From JANYCD01 sp043738385 (lineage in GTDB: Bacteria; Pseudomonadota; Gammaproteobacteria; Burkholderiales; Rhodocyclaceae), in the NCBI GenBank assembly GCA_043738385.1, contig JAYUGL010000053.1, positions 1-17,571 of the forward strand: 17,571 nt of DNA, given 5' to 3'. Positions 6,393-13,585 of this stretch are shown here, piece after piece (the stretch's first letter is position 1; each line of letters begins with the position of its first letter). The position numbers and the translations under genes were made by a program. The notes under the pieces were generated by a model. The model was not told the origin of the DNA, searched no databases, and saw nothing but the letters and a program-made list of their open reading frames with translations.

Positions 6393-6439
6393 AGAGGCGA
6401 GGTATTGCCAAGGGAAACAAGGAATACCTCCTGTCCTCT
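6393..6439. promoter_or_regulatory. Extended inverted repeat between higA and fic
   Basis: GAGGTATT (6399-6406) is the perfect inverted complement of AATACCTC (6423-6430). Outside this, AGAGG (6393-6397) pairs with CCTCT (6435-6439). The whole can fold into a two-stage hairpin with a 16-nt loop, or serve as an operator. It occupies the only spacer upstream of fic and ends 24 bp before its ATG, so it may control fic or attenuate read-through from higBA. No T-tract follows directly, so a simple intrinsic terminator is not indicated. Confidence 0.4.
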
Positions 6440-6463
6440 TTGATCAATTCTTGGAGTTTTTCT

Positions 6464-7945
6464 ATGACAGATTTCATGTGGAAACCAATCGAGCCACTTT
6501 CTGACAAGGAACGGATAATCGACCTTGCAGCAATGCGGCCACTTTATGAGTCATGGCAAACGTCGAAGGCTCGCTTGAATGTATCTAGCGAAGGAAGCCT
6601 GCGGGAGTTCAACCAACGACTCGTGCGACGATTGAGCGTCGAAACTGGCATCCTCGAACGACTATATGACCTTGATAGAGGAACGACTGAGGCCCTCGTG
6701 GCTACTGGCTTTTTCGAGGACATTGTCTCAAGGTCGAGTACCGACATTGAGCCCTCGCGATTGATCGATATTCTTCGAGATCAAGAGGCTGCAATTCAGC
6801 TCGTGATGGATTGCGTCGCAAAGAATCGGCCACTCACGAAATCCGTTATCCATGAGCTTCATTCAATCCTGACTCGACATCAGGACACGACAACGGCAAT
6901 CGACCAATTCGGCACTCGCCGCGAAATTCCGTTGCTGAAAGGCAAGTTCAAGGAGCATCCCAACAATCCCCGTCGAGGGGACGACGCCATTCACGAATAT
7001 TGCCCACCTGTACATGTAGAGTCAGAAATGGACAACCTGCTTGGGTGGCTTTCCAAATATGAGGGAGACGATCCCATCATCGTCTCCGCCTGGTTTCACC
7101 ACCGGTTTACTCAAATCCATCCATATCAAGATGGAAATGGACGCCTTGCTAGAGCACTAACCACGCTAGTCTTGCTACGTGCTCAGTTGCTCCCCCTCGT
7201 CGTAGACCGAGACCTTCGCGTCGAGTACATCACCGCGCTGGAGTTTGCGGATTCGAATGACCTTGCTCCTCTAGCATCTCTATTCGCTCGCCTTGAGCGC
7301 TCCGCAATTCTTCAAGCGCTGAGTGTTGATGTCGACAAAGAGATTTCCGAACAGCGCAACCTCACATCAGCGGTAATTGCTGGCCTTGCGGACAAGTTCG
7401 GGAAACGGCGCTTAGTGCGCGATGCAGAACTTAGAGGAGTCAACGCCGTAGCCCAAGAACTTCGGGAAAGAGCACATACTGCCCTTGGGGTTGCATTTAA
7501 TCAGCTTGGTACCGCCGTAGCGGCTGTCGCAGAACCAGAGATTCGCATCATTGATGGTGGCCAAGATCGTGGCAATGCGCATTGGTACAAGTATGAGGTA
7601 GTCGCGTCTGCCAAGGAAGTAGGAAAGTTTGCGAACTTTTCTGAAGATCATTACTTCGTGAAAGCTTCAATCCGTGCCGAGCGTGAGCGATTAGTGTTTG
7701 TGACATCTTTCCATCATGTCGGTCGTGAATTGTCCGGGATCATGGAGGCAACAGCATTTGCCACCTTGGAGTCTTTTGAGGACTCAGAGGACAGGCAGTC
7801 CGTGTCGGAGAACTTCTTTGTCTGTTCGCTTGAGCCACTGGTGTTCACGTACAAAACAAACGTCGGTGACCTAGAGGCAACATTTTCACGCTGGCTAGAC
7901 TCTGCCTTAGCTGTTGCAGTCAAAGAATATGGGGACCGTCTGTAA
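6464..7945 (+). CDS. Fic-domain protein (putative AMP/NMP transferase) with long C-terminal region
   Basis: A 493-residue protein. The Fic core spans roughly residues 120-285 and carries HPYQDGNGRLAR (His219 to Arg230), a full HPFx[D/E]GNGRxxR motif with Tyr replacing Phe. This predicts transfer of AMP or another nucleotide moiety to a target hydroxyl. Upstream, LSVETGILERLYDLDRGTTE (residues 58-77) has the position and style of the N-terminal inhibitory-helix region of self-inhibited Fic enzymes. Residues about 290-493 match no domain I recognise. ATG 6464 with TTGGAG upstream is preferred over earlier in-frame codons that overlap higA. Codon use is visibly more A/T-rich than in the catabolic genes, suggesting separate acquisition. 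Target unknown; a toxin, defence or stress role is inferred from the higBA neighbour. Confidence 0.87.
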   Translation: MTDFMWKPIEPLSDKERIIDLAAMRPLYESWQTSKARLNVSSEGSLREFNQRLVRRLSVETGILERLYDLDRGTTEALVATGFFEDIVSRSSTDIEPSRLIDILRDQEAAIQLVMDCVAKNRPLTKSVIHELHSILTRHQDTTTAIDQFGTRREIPLLKGKFKEHPNNPRRGDDAIHEYCPPVHVESEMDNLLGWLSKYEGDDPIIVSAWFHHRFTQIHPYQDGNGRLARALTTLVLLRAQLLPLVVDRDLRVEYITALEFADSNDLAPLASLFARLERSAILQALSVDVDKEISEQRNLTSAVIAGLADKFGKRRLVRDAELRGVNAVAQELRERAHTALGVAFNQLGTAVAAVAEPEIRIIDGGQDRGNAHWYKYEVVASAKEVGKFANFSEDHYFVKASIRAERERLVFVTSFHHVGRELSGIMEATAFATLESFEDSEDRQSVSENFFVCSLEPLVFTYKTNVGDLEATFSRWLDSALAVAVKEYGDRL

Positions 7946-8060
7946 GTTCTATCGCTACGATGCCAAACTCGTCGTTCGAGCAAACCTCTCACATTGAGCC
8001 GCGCGAGGCTGCTCACTCAACTCATTCGCTAGACCTCATTTAAAGAGCTCTTCAGGACTT
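7946..8060. other. Convergent intergenic spacer after fic
   Basis: This 115-bp spacer lies between the fic stop and the stop of the leftward hydrolase gene. It holds no gene. A weak hairpin (AGCC at 7997-8000 with GGCT at 8007-8010) and the perfect palindrome AAGAGCTCTT (8043-8052) are present, but neither is followed by a T-tract, so no terminator is called. It probably marks the right edge of the accessory block. Confidence 0.5.
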
Positions 8061-8918
8061 CTACTTACCCCCAAAGAACCGCCGCGCCACCGCGTTGAAC
8101 TCGTCCGGCGCCTCGAACTGCGGCCAATGCGCCGAATCCGCCTTCATCACATAGAGCTCCGATCCGGCGATGCGCTTGTGCGCCGCTTCCGCCGTTTCCA
8201 GATCGTGGATCGGATTGTCGCGCGTCCATAGCAGCATGGTTGGGCACTTGATCTGTTCCAGCGGAATCAGGAACTGGTCGTGGCGCGGCAGCATGCTGTT
8301 GGCCATCGGCGCCACGGCGCGGGCTTCGGCGCCGCTGTAGTAGCGCAGGCGCAGGTTGACCAGTTCGTCGTCCACCAGATGGCGATTGCTCGGATGGATC
8401 AACCAGAAGATGCGCGCCTTGACGCTGTCGAAGGTCGGCGCCTGGTCGGCGTTGCGGCGCGACAGGTCGAGCAGCGTTTGCAAATCCGCCCTGCCCTTTT
8501 CGCTGGCGATCGGAATGCCGGCGCCGGTGTTGATCATCAGTTTATCCACCCGCTCGGGATGGTTCACCGCGAAGAAGCCCGACACCCAGCCGCCGAGCGA
8601 TTCGCCCGACAGGTGGGCGCGCGGAATTTCCATCACGTCCATCAGTTCACGCAACTGCTCGCCCAGCACGAGAGGCGAATATTCCATCGCGCGGCGAGCG
8701 GACATGCCGTGGCCGACGTAATCGAAGGCGATGGTGCGGAACTGGTCGCTGAGCGGCACGATGTTCTTGGCATAGGCTTCCATGTGGCCGCCCAAGCCGT
8801 GCTGGAATATCAATGCCGGCGCGGTCTTGGGGCCAGCCTCGGCAATACGGATGCGGCCGAAACCGGGGGTGTCCACATAGCGTATTTCTGCGCCCAGCAT
8901 GTCGAGCCACAAGCTCAT
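8061..8918 (-). CDS. Alpha/beta hydrolase, second meta-cleavage-product hydrolase
   Basis: A 285-residue paralogue of the hydrolase at 1052-1915. They share the opening MSxWxDxLGAEI and TPGFGR, and the catalytic residues fall at identical positions: Ser107 in GESLGG, Asp234 in WTRDNP, His264 in DSAHWPQFE, with HGLGGH as oxyanion segment. They differ in the lid region (about residues 140-215), where substrate specificity of this family is set. The probable reaction is C-C hydrolysis of the product made by the extradiol dioxygenase at 10704-11615. ATG 8918 overlaps the TetR stop by 4 bp, and AAGGAGAA lies 5 nt upstream. It is the last gene of the nine-gene operon. Which of the two hydrolases serves the main flux cannot be told. 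Confidence 0.88.
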   Translation of the reverse strand: MSLWLDMLGAEIRYVDTPGFGRIRIAEAGPKTAPALIFQHGLGGHMEAYAKNIVPLSDQFRTIAFDYVGHGMSARRAMEYSPLVLGEQLRELMDVMEIPRAHLSGESLGGWVSGFFAVNHPERVDKLMINTGAGIPIASEKGRADLQTLLDLSRRNADQAPTFDSVKARIFWLIHPSNRHLVDDELVNLRLRYYSGAEARAVAPMANSMLPRHDQFLIPLEQIKCPTMLLWTRDNPIHDLETAEAAHKRIAGSELYVMKADSAHWPQFEAPDEFNAVARRFFGGK

Positions 8919-9625
8919 GAAGTTTCTCCTTGAATGGGTTTCAATTTTTTTCCAAACTGTTTGGCGACGATGTCTTTCCATCCATCGAGCACGGAACGGA
9001 ACAGCGTTTCATCGTCTTGCCAGAATGCTCGAATCGCGAGACCACGGACGATGCTGACGGTGATCCAAAGTACCTTCTCCGCATCCACCCTTGGCAATCC
9101 GCGGGCAACCAGTACCTCGATCCAGGCAGCCTCAACCGGCTGACGGCTTTCCCTGGCGTGCCCATAGACCTGATCACGGATCTTGCGGTTCTTGCCGCCG
9201 GTCATCACCAGATCGAGGATCACCTTGAAGTCTTCGCCAAAGAAGAAATCCATGCTGTCGCGGATGATCGCTTCCAGCACATCGTCGGCCTCCATGGCTT
9301 CGCGCGCATGCACCCGGCCGCGCTCAAGGCTGAACCTGAGCATGTGCTCGGCAGTCGCTACGACCAGATCATCCTTGGACGGGAAATGATGCAGCTGTCC
9401 GCCGCGCGAGACCTTGGCGACACGCGAAACCTCGGCCGAACGCAGGCCGGCATAGCCTTTCTTGCGCAGTATCTTTACGGCGGCTTCCACCAGCCGCAAC
9501 TGTGTTTCTTCGGAACGCTCGGTCTGGCTGCGGCGTGGCTTGGACGGCACACTTGCGCGTGCAGATACGGTCCGCGTGGCCGCGCCTGGAGCCGGCTGGA
9601 CCGCCAGTTCGCTAGAATTCGACAT
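8915..9625 (-). CDS. TetR/AcrR-family transcriptional regulator
   Basis: A 236-residue regulator. A basic, low-complexity N-terminal tail (residues 1-38) precedes the TetR DNA-binding domain. ETQLRLVEAAVKILRKKGYA is helix 1, AEVSRVAKVSRGGQLHHFPS (residues 64-83) is the helix-turn-helix, and KDDLVVATAEHML leads into the ligand domain. GGQLHHFPSKDDL is the usual turn into helix 4. ATG 9625 is chosen over a GTG at 9640 because AAGG sits 4 nt before it. The start overlaps the ferredoxin end by 14 bp, and the end overlaps the hydrolase start by 4 bp, so it is translated within the catabolic operon. It most likely represses this operon and/or the 512 operon and is relieved by a substrate or CoA ester; this is inference. 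Confidence 0.9.
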   Translation of the reverse strand: MSNSSELAVQPAPGAATRTVSARASVPSKPRRSQTERSEETQLRLVEAAVKILRKKGYAGLRSAEVSRVAKVSRGGQLHHFPSKDDLVVATAEHMLRFSLERGRVHAREAMEADDVLEAIIRDSMDFFFGEDFKVILDLVMTGGKNRKIRDQVYGHARESRQPVEAAWIEVLVARGLPRVDAEKVLWITVSIVRGLAIRAFWQDDETLFRSVLDGWKDIVAKQFGKKLKPIQGETS

Positions 9626-9926
9626 AGACCTTGTCGTCACTCACGGTCACCGGAAAAATCTTGATCGGCACCGTGCAGGGCATCGCACATGGTGCGCCGG
9701 TGGTGACATCAAAAGCGCCGTAATGCCAGGCGCATTCAACGATTTTTCCTGTCAGCGTACCCTCCTCCGACAGCGAGGATTGGCCGTGGGTGCATAAATC
9801 CGCAGTCGCAAATATCTCTCCATCCACCTTGTAAAGCGCGACCTGCGTTCCGTCCGGGAGCGGATAACCGCGGATTTCGCCCTCGGGAATATCGTCGACT
9901 GCACACACTGATTCCTTGTTGCTCAT
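9612..9926 (-). CDS. Rieske [2Fe-2S] ferredoxin of the ring-hydroxylating dioxygenase
   Basis: A 104-residue soluble Rieske ferredoxin. DLCTHGQSSLSEE contains Cys45 and His47, and ECAWHYGAFDVTTG contains Cys65 and His68, giving the CxH...CxxH cluster ligands with 17 residues between Cys-X-His and Cys-X-X-His. PCTVPIKIFPV is the conserved stretch after the cluster. Length and pattern match BphF/CmtAd-type electron carriers that shuttle electrons from the FAD reductase (here 15308-16525) to the oxygenase alpha subunit (12290-13564). It lies 22 bp after the SDR stop. A non-ideal purine stretch (GAGAGCGAAAA) precedes the ATG. Confidence 0.93.
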   Translation of the reverse strand: MSNKESVCAVDDIPEGEIRGYPLPDGTQVALYKVDGEIFATADLCTHGQSSLSEEGTLTGKIVECAWHYGAFDVTTGAPCAMPCTVPIKIFPVTVSDDKVYVEF

Positions 9927-9948
9927 TTTTTTCGCTCTCGGATATTAG

Positions 9949-10707
9949 TCAAAGCATCGTGGTGCCGCCATTCACGCTGATCACCTGCCCGGTGACGAAC
10001 GCGGCTTCTTCCGACGCAAGGTAGTTCACCATCGAGGCGATCTCCGACATTTCGCCCGCGCGGCCCATGGGCACGACGGAGACCACCTTGCGTGCCAGCT
10101 CCGGATCGCGTTTGGCGACTTCGGCGAGCTGAGGTGTGTTGACCACACAGGGCGCGACGGTGTTGACGGTGATGCCATTGAGGGCGAACTCACGCGCAAG
10201 CCCCGTTGTCATGGCATGCACCCCGCCCTTGGCGGCGTTGTAGGCGGCGTGATCCCACAATCCGTTGCGCACCGAGTCAGCGCCGAGATTGACGATACGG
10301 CCGTAGCCCTTGGCCTTCATGATCGGCAAGGCAAACCAGCAACACCAGATTGCCGTCCACAGGTTGCGGTCAATCGTGGTACGCAGCGTCTCCGGTGTGT
10401 GATCGAGGAAGGGCCGCAGAATGCCGCCACCCGCGTTGTTGACCAGGATGTCCAGCGTGCCGAAGCTGTCGACGGCGCGACGTATCGTGGCGCCAGCGAC
10501 GGACTCGAGCGCCAGATCACCGGTCTCGGTTGCCACCGCAAAGCCTGCGGCGGAAAGTTTTTTTGCAGCCTCGGCCAGCAACGTCTGATCGATATCGGCG
10601 AGGACGACGCGCGCGCCTTCCTGCGCGAATCGTTCCGCGATGGCATAGCCAATGCCGCGCGCTGCGCCGGTGACCAACGCCACACGACCTTCGAGCATGC
10701 GCTTCAT
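9949..10707 (-). CDS. SDR, probable cis-dihydrodiol dehydrogenase
   Basis: A 252-residue classical short-chain dehydrogenase. TGAARGIG (residues 13-20) is the nucleotide site; Asp38 and Asp40 of VVLADID favour NAD; NNAGGG (residues 90-95) follows; YNAAK holds the catalytic Tyr156 and Lys160. In context it would rearomatise the cis-diol (or dihydrodiol carboxylate) made by the Rieske dioxygenase to a catechol. The region before Tyr reads NLGADSVRNGLWDHAAY, so the catalytic serine expected 13 residues before Tyr is Ala143 and the nearest serine is Ser145. This resembles my recollection of cumate-diol dehydrogenases (CmtB), which I cannot verify here. ATG 10707 overlaps the extradiol dioxygenase stop by 4 bp. 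Confidence 0.88.
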   Translation of the reverse strand: MKRMLEGRVALVTGAARGIGYAIAERFAQEGARVVLADIDQTLLAEAAKKLSAAGFAVATETGDLALESVAGATIRRAVDSFGTLDILVNNAGGGILRPFLDHTPETLRTTIDRNLWTAIWCCWFALPIMKAKGYGRIVNLGADSVRNGLWDHAAYNAAKGGVHAMTTGLAREFALNGITVNTVAPCVVNTPQLAEVAKRDPELARKVVSVVPMGRAGEMSEIASMVNYLASEEAAFVTGQVISVNGGTTML

Positions 10708-11615
10708 GCGGTCACCTTTGCATCTTGCTCGATCACGCCGACCTTGCCGAAGTCCGGTGTCGGCAGACTGCCCCACAGGTCCAGTGCTTCGGGGCGCGGC
10801 TCCAGCAGACGCGGTTCGCGTGCTGATTCCTCAGCGAACGTCTCCATGCCAAAGCTGTATTCGACGGTCATGCGATCAGGATCGAGGAAATACAGGAAGA
10901 TGCTTTCCGACGGCTGGTGCCGGCCGGGGCCGAACACGATGTCGACATTGGCGCGCTTCATCCGGTTCATGCCACGACCGATGTCGTCGATATCGCTGAC
11001 CATGAAATTGACGTGATTCAAGTGATCATCAGTACCGGTCAGAATCGCGAGCGAGTGATGCAAAGGGTTGGGGAAGCAGCGCAGGAACGCGGCGAAACCC
11101 GGCACCTGGTCGGAAATGCAGAAGCCAAGCTTGTCGGTGAGGAAGCTCAGCACCTGGTCGAAATGGCGAACGTTGACCACCACATGGCCGACCCGCTCTA
11201 TCTTGGCCATGGTCGGCACATAGGGCAGCGCCATGTGCATGATCTGGACAAAGAACTCCAGACAGATGCCGCAATCGGGCACACGGAAGCGAAACGCCGC
11301 GCCAAGCTTGAGCTGGTTGCGTTCCTCGATGCTGACATCGGTTACAGCGATGCCCTGACTTTCCAGATGATGCCGTGCTGCTTCGAGGTCGGCCCTGGTT
11401 TCAAGTTCAAAGGCAATCCGCTTCAGGCCCGGCTCCGCCGCCTGATACAGCAGCATGTTGTGATGATCGCGACTGCAGCGCAAAGCCGTGAAATCAAGTG
11501 CCGATTCGCTGACGGCGAGCCCGACGAGATCACGATAGAAAGCCGTGCTGCGGGCAACGTCGGTGACGTTGAGTGCGACATAGCCCAGACGCTTGTAACG
11601 GAATGGAATGGTCAT
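10704..11615 (-). CDS. Type I extradiol ring-cleavage dioxygenase (two-domain VOC)
   Basis: A 303-residue protein with two VOC domains. The N-terminal one (about 8-125) lacks metal ligands. The C-terminal one (about 140-260) carries the Fe(II) set His144 (VGHVVVNV), His201 (LNHVNFMV) and Glu252 (VEYSFG). His187 in the HHSLAIL segment and His233 in GRHQPSESIF match the acid/base histidines of BphC-type enzymes. It would open a catechol next to the hydroxyls with O2, giving the yellow meta-cleavage product for the hydrolases. ATG 11615 has GAGG upstream and lies 7 bp after the beta-subunit stop; longer in-frame starts overlap the beta gene. A 2,3-dihydroxy-p-cumate-type dioxygenase is the closest guess. 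The C-terminal tail (about 262-303) extends past the fold. Confidence 0.9.
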   Translation of the reverse strand: MTIPFRYKRLGYVALNVTDVARSTAFYRDLVGLAVSESALDFTALRCSRDHHNMLLYQAAEPGLKRIAFELETRADLEAARHHLESQGIAVTDVSIEERNQLKLGAAFRFRVPDCGICLEFFVQIMHMALPYVPTMAKIERVGHVVVNVRHFDQVLSFLTDKLGFCISDQVPGFAAFLRCFPNPLHHSLAILTGTDDHLNHVNFMVSDIDDIGRGMNRMKRANVDIVFGPGRHQPSESIFLYFLDPDRMTVEYSFGMETFAEESAREPRLLEPRPEALDLWGSLPTPDFGKVGVIEQDAKVTA

Positions 11616-11622
11616 GGCAACC

Positions 11623-12111
11623 TCAGAGAATGATGCTGATACGGCCATTGGGACGCAGGCCGTCCATGTCGAGCATGCAGCGCTTTTCACGGATACGGAG
11701 ACCTTCGGCCGTCACGACAACGCGATAACGATAACTGCCGATATAGGTCTCGGTCAGTCCGCCCTTGGTGCGGTAGGTCAACACTGCGGCACCGACATCC
11801 AGCTCGTCGCCGTTGCGGCCACGGATACGCACATTGCTGACCAGATGCCGTGTTTTGGAGCGCGGAAACTCGGCGTGGGCGGTGCGTTTCAACAAGCGTT
11901 CCACCCGCTGCTCAAGGCGAAAGCGATCATCCGCCACATAGAACAGGCTGGTATCGGGCGAAGCATCCGGGCCGACATCGGTGGCCGGGACGTAGTAGTG
12001 CGCATCATCGGTGAACAGCTCCAGCCATTCCTTGAGGCGCCACTCGTCGAGCAATTCTGCTTCCAGAAACATGAAATCCTCAACCTGATCGCGCGTCACT
12101 TCTGTTTGCAT
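11623..12111 (-). CDS. Aromatic-ring-hydroxylating dioxygenase, beta subunit
   Basis: A 162-residue small subunit with the SnoaL/NTF2-like cone fold of Rieske oxygenase beta chains. Family marks are EDFMFLEAELLDEWRLKEWL (residues 11-30) followed by LFTDDAHYYVPATD, DDRFRLEQRVERLL (residues 61-74), RTRHLVSN-like SKTRHLVSNVRI, and the terminal LDMDGLRPNGRISIIL. It is structural and helps shape the alpha3beta3 hexamer. AAGGAGA lies 5 nt before ATG 12111. The 178-bp spacer separating it from the alpha gene is unusually long for this operon and holds two hairpins. Confidence 0.92.
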   Translation of the reverse strand: MQTEVTRDQVEDFMFLEAELLDEWRLKEWLELFTDDAHYYVPATDVGPDASPDTSLFYVADDRFRLEQRVERLLKRTAHAEFPRSKTRHLVSNVRIRGRNGDELDVGAAVLTYRTKGGLTETYIGSYRYRVVVTAEGLRIREKRCMLDMDGLRPNGRISIIL

Positions 12112-12167
12112 GTTGTCTCCTTGGCTACTCTCCGTGACGACCGTGAGTCCGCTGGTTGCGGGGATTT

Positions 12168-12227
12168 ACAAGGGGGCTCGCCCCCTTGTTCCCACATGGG
12201 GGATATACAAGGGGAGCCTCCCCTTGT
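12168..12227. repeat. Twin hairpin repeat (39-bp period) between oxygenase alpha and beta genes
   Basis: Two related units stand in tandem. Unit 1 folds as ACAAGGGGG / CCCCCTTGT (12168-12176 with 12181-12189, loop CTCG). Unit 2 folds as ACAAGGGGA / TCCCCTTGT (12207-12215 with 12219-12227, loop GCC). Each is preceded by GGGAT and followed by TT plus a CACA/TACA-like end, so the repeat is longer than the stems. The outer stem bases are identical while the inner bases changed together, which suggests selection or origin as palindromic units. They resemble REP-type intergenic elements. In the mRNA the stems could stabilise the upstream alpha message or adjust the alpha:beta ratio; this is inference. 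Confidence 0.75.
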
Positions 12228-12289
12228 TCGTACACTTGCGCTTTTCCGTTGATCGAAGATGCCATCTCGTTGGTTCCGATTCGTCCGGC

Positions 12290-13564
12290 TTACGCCTTCG
12301 CGGTTTGCAGACATTTATTCCAGTGCGTCCAGAACGCGCGCATCTGTACTTCGTCGTCGTAGGCGGGCACTGGCTTGTTCATTCCCTTGGAAATGTCGCT
12401 CCACGGCGCCTCCTGCACGTTCTCAAAGCCACGCTGGCATTGCTCCAGGGCCTCGACGTCGTCGGGGGTGGCGAAGCCGCCGGGACCGAGGAACTCGAGA
12501 AAATTCAACAGCCGGTACTTGCGCGCCCAGGCACTCTCGTCCTGCGGCGCCAGCGCCCAGCCGGAAACCTGCATCAGGTCCGGCGCCACCGGGTAATAAG
12601 TGCGTACCGTGATCGCCATGATGTCGTTGATGACGAGGTTGGGGAAGATGAACAGATTGCGGTTGGACGTGGCGATGCGATCCGCATGCGCGGTGCCGAA
12701 GCGTTCGAGCAATCGCGCATAGATCGCCGCCATCTCGCGCTTGCCGTCCTCGCCCCACGCCGGTATCCACTGCGCCACCGGCCGCCCCCACGGCGCGCGA
12801 TACTCGATCACGGCGTGGCCGTTACCCAGGTCGTAGCCGGTGCCCTCGAACGGCACCGCCGACATGCTGCCGCTGGAGTTCTTCAGGTAGTCGACATAGG
12901 TCGCGTGCGTATTCATCGCATGGTAACCGTCGATGCTGTTCTCGGTCAGCAGCTTCCAGTTGGCGCGGATGGTGTACTCCTGGGTGCCACCGACAATCGT
13001 CATGCCGGCTTCGGACTGGTCGCAGACAATATCGATCCACGCCTTGGCGTTACCGAGATAATCGGCCAGCGGCTGCACGTTGCGATCAAAGCAGATGAAC
13101 CAGAAGTCGCGATAGCTTTCCAGGCGCGGCACGGGCACCAGGTTGGCGCCGCCATCCTTGTTGAAGTCGGCGTCATAGCACTCCTGCCCCGGCTGGCTGC
13201 GCAGCGCACCATCGGCGCCAAACACCCAGCCGTGATAAAAGCACTGAAACGATTTCGCATTGCCCTTGCGCTCGCGGCACACCTGCGTACCACGGTGCGG
13301 ACAGGTATTGAGGAAGGCGTTGATCTTGTTTTTGGTATCGCGCGTGAACAGGATGGTCCGCTTCGCCACGCTGCGCGTGACGAAGTCGCCGGGCTTGGTC
13401 AACTCCGAGGTATGCCCCAGGTAAAGCCAGCAGCGATCAAAGATGTGCGTCCGTTCGGTATTCAATATCTGCGGGTCGACGAAGCTGCGGCGCGCTACCT
13501 TGAACAGGTTCCGCTCGGTGTCCAGAAGGATGGCCGGTTGATCCGGACTGGCAATCGCGTTCAT
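12290..13564 (-). CDS. Aromatic-ring-hydroxylating dioxygenase, alpha subunit (Rieske oxygenase)
   Basis: A 424-residue catalytic subunit. The N-terminal Rieske domain has TCPHRG with Cys88 and His90 and QCFYHGW with Cys108 and His111. The C-terminal catalytic domain has ENSIDGYHAMNTH with bridging Asp212 and the iron ligands His215 and His220; the third ligand is probably Asp368 or Asp369 in TPDDVEALE. All key residues are present. The enzyme inserts both atoms of O2 into an aromatic ring to give a cis-diol, with electrons from the ferredoxin at 9612-9926. Presence of a cis-diol dehydrogenase and separate ferredoxin points to a benzoate/cumate- or biphenyl-type three-component system. ATG 13564 has GGAGAA 6 nt upstream and follows the ligase stop by 21 bp. 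Substrate not determinable by eye. Confidence 0.93.
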   Translation of the reverse strand: MNAIASPDQPAILLDTERNLFKVARRSFVDPQILNTERTHIFDRCWLYLGHTSELTKPGDFVTRSVAKRTILFTRDTKNKINAFLNTCPHRGTQVCRERKGNAKSFQCFYHGWVFGADGALRSQPGQECYDADFNKDGGANLVPVPRLESYRDFWFICFDRNVQPLADYLGNAKAWIDIVCDQSEAGMTIVGGTQEYTIRANWKLLTENSIDGYHAMNTHATYVDYLKNSSGSMSAVPFEGTGYDLGNGHAVIEYRAPWGRPVAQWIPAWGEDGKREMAAIYARLLERFGTAHADRIATSNRNLFIFPNLVINDIMAITVRTYYPVAPDLMQVSGWALAPQDESAWARKYRLLNFLEFLGPGGFATPDDVEALEQCQRGFENVQEAPWSDISKGMNKPVPAYDDEVQMRAFWTHWNKCLQTAKA

Positions 13565-13585
13565 GTCGTTCTCCAGAAATCGCTG

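Noticed and set aside
12168..12227. CRISPR array or attC-type integron site
   Set aside because: There are only two units, no constant-length unique spacers, and no cas genes or integrase nearby; palindromic intergenic repeats explain it better.
12096..12314. Small minus-strand frame across the hairpin repeats (72 codons)
   Set aside because: Its residues such as GGSPCISPMW and GGEPPCKSP are just the translation of the palindromic repeats, and it overlaps the ends of both neighbouring genes.
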